Below are positions 34,051 to 34,198 of a stretch of DNA of 34,198 nucleotides, in pieces. The translations under genes were made by a program, and so were the position numbers. The stretch is taken from positions 1 to 34,198 of the forward strand of contig NZ_NFKI01000036.1 of NCBI RefSeq assembly GCF_002160305.1, in the 5' to 3' direction. A model generated the notes under the pieces. The model did no database searches, was not told the DNA's origin, and worked only from the letters and a program-made list of their open reading frames with translations. Each line of letters starts with the position of its first letter. Position 1 is the stretch's first letter. This stretch comes from Pseudoflavonifractor sp. An184. Its GTDB lineage: Bacteria; Bacillota; Clostridia; Oscillospirales; Oscillospiraceae.

Positions 34051-34198
34051 CAGCTTGTCGAAAAACCTCTGTTCAGACAAATCCGCCCAAGCGTTGGCGG
34101 GGGAGCTCGAGGGGGCGGCAGCCCGCCTCGAGTGGGATCGAATGCCCTGAATGCCTTGCAGAGCAAGGCGTTCAGCGAGCGCAGCGAGGACTTTTCCG
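34051..34198 (+). repeat. Dispersed multi-stem-loop repeat, copy 4 (cut by window end)
   Basis: Nearly identical to positions 14-160 of the window, starting CAGCTTGTCGAAAAACC, with a few substitutions (CAAATCC for CGAATCC, AAGCG for GAGTG, and a loop change to AGA in the 11-bp stem). The right half lies beyond the window end. Confidence 0.9.

Overview
This is a high-GC, densely coded chromosomal segment with strong Shine-Dalgarno sites, anaerobic enzymes (radical-SAM NrdG-type activase, Fe-S aldo/keto reductase, molybdenum hydroxylase) and proteins typical of Clostridia. I infer a gut Oscillospiraceae-type firmicute (Flavonifractor/Lawsonibacter-like). That is a judgement from gene content and style, not a database match. 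No tRNA, rRNA, CRISPR array, transposase or phage gene is visible.

Layout. (1) 269-7426, minus strand: one operon encoding a FecB/FecCD/FecE-type ABC importer, the three subunits of a xanthine-dehydrogenase-family molybdenum hydroxylase (FAD, 2Fe-2S and Mo subunits) and a MocA-like cofactor nucleotidyltransferase. (2) 7451-8201, minus: D-lyxose isomerase with its own promoter. (3) 8370-12222, plus: a redox operon (DUF362 protein, flavodoxin, TetR regulator, flavodoxin-fold reductase, Fe-S aldo/keto reductase) behind a promoter bracketed by two palindromic operators. (4) 12571-18204, minus: RND permease, HlyD-type adaptor and TolC-like protein; 18565-20276, plus: the divergent OmpR-type two-component system. 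The divergent spacer has two direct-repeat boxes with matching geometry. (5) 20592-24113: XRE-cupin regulator facing a LysE-type exporter, NrdG-like activase, lspA and an RluD-type pseudouridine synthase. (6) 24374-31425, minus: a complete F-type ATP synthase operon atpBEFHAGDC, interrupted between atpA and atpG by about 780 bp of non-coding, hairpin-rich DNA. (7) 31657-33999, plus: a CitA/DcuS-type sensor kinase and its response regulator.

The most unusual content is non-coding. A roughly 200-bp multi-stem-loop repeat occurs four times (1-222, 20338-20559 inverted, 24159-24335 diverged, 34051 to the window end). Its stems show compensatory base changes between copies, and in two cases duplicated terminator-hairpin sequence flanks it. 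A second element of about 694 bp sits inside the ATP synthase operon. It is bounded by inverted ~60-bp arms whose hairpins also covary, and it shares a ~135-bp module with the intergenic region at 12308-12444. These look like undescribed families of structured dispersed repeats, either mobile or RNA-acting, associated with operon ends and, in one case, lodged within an essential operon.
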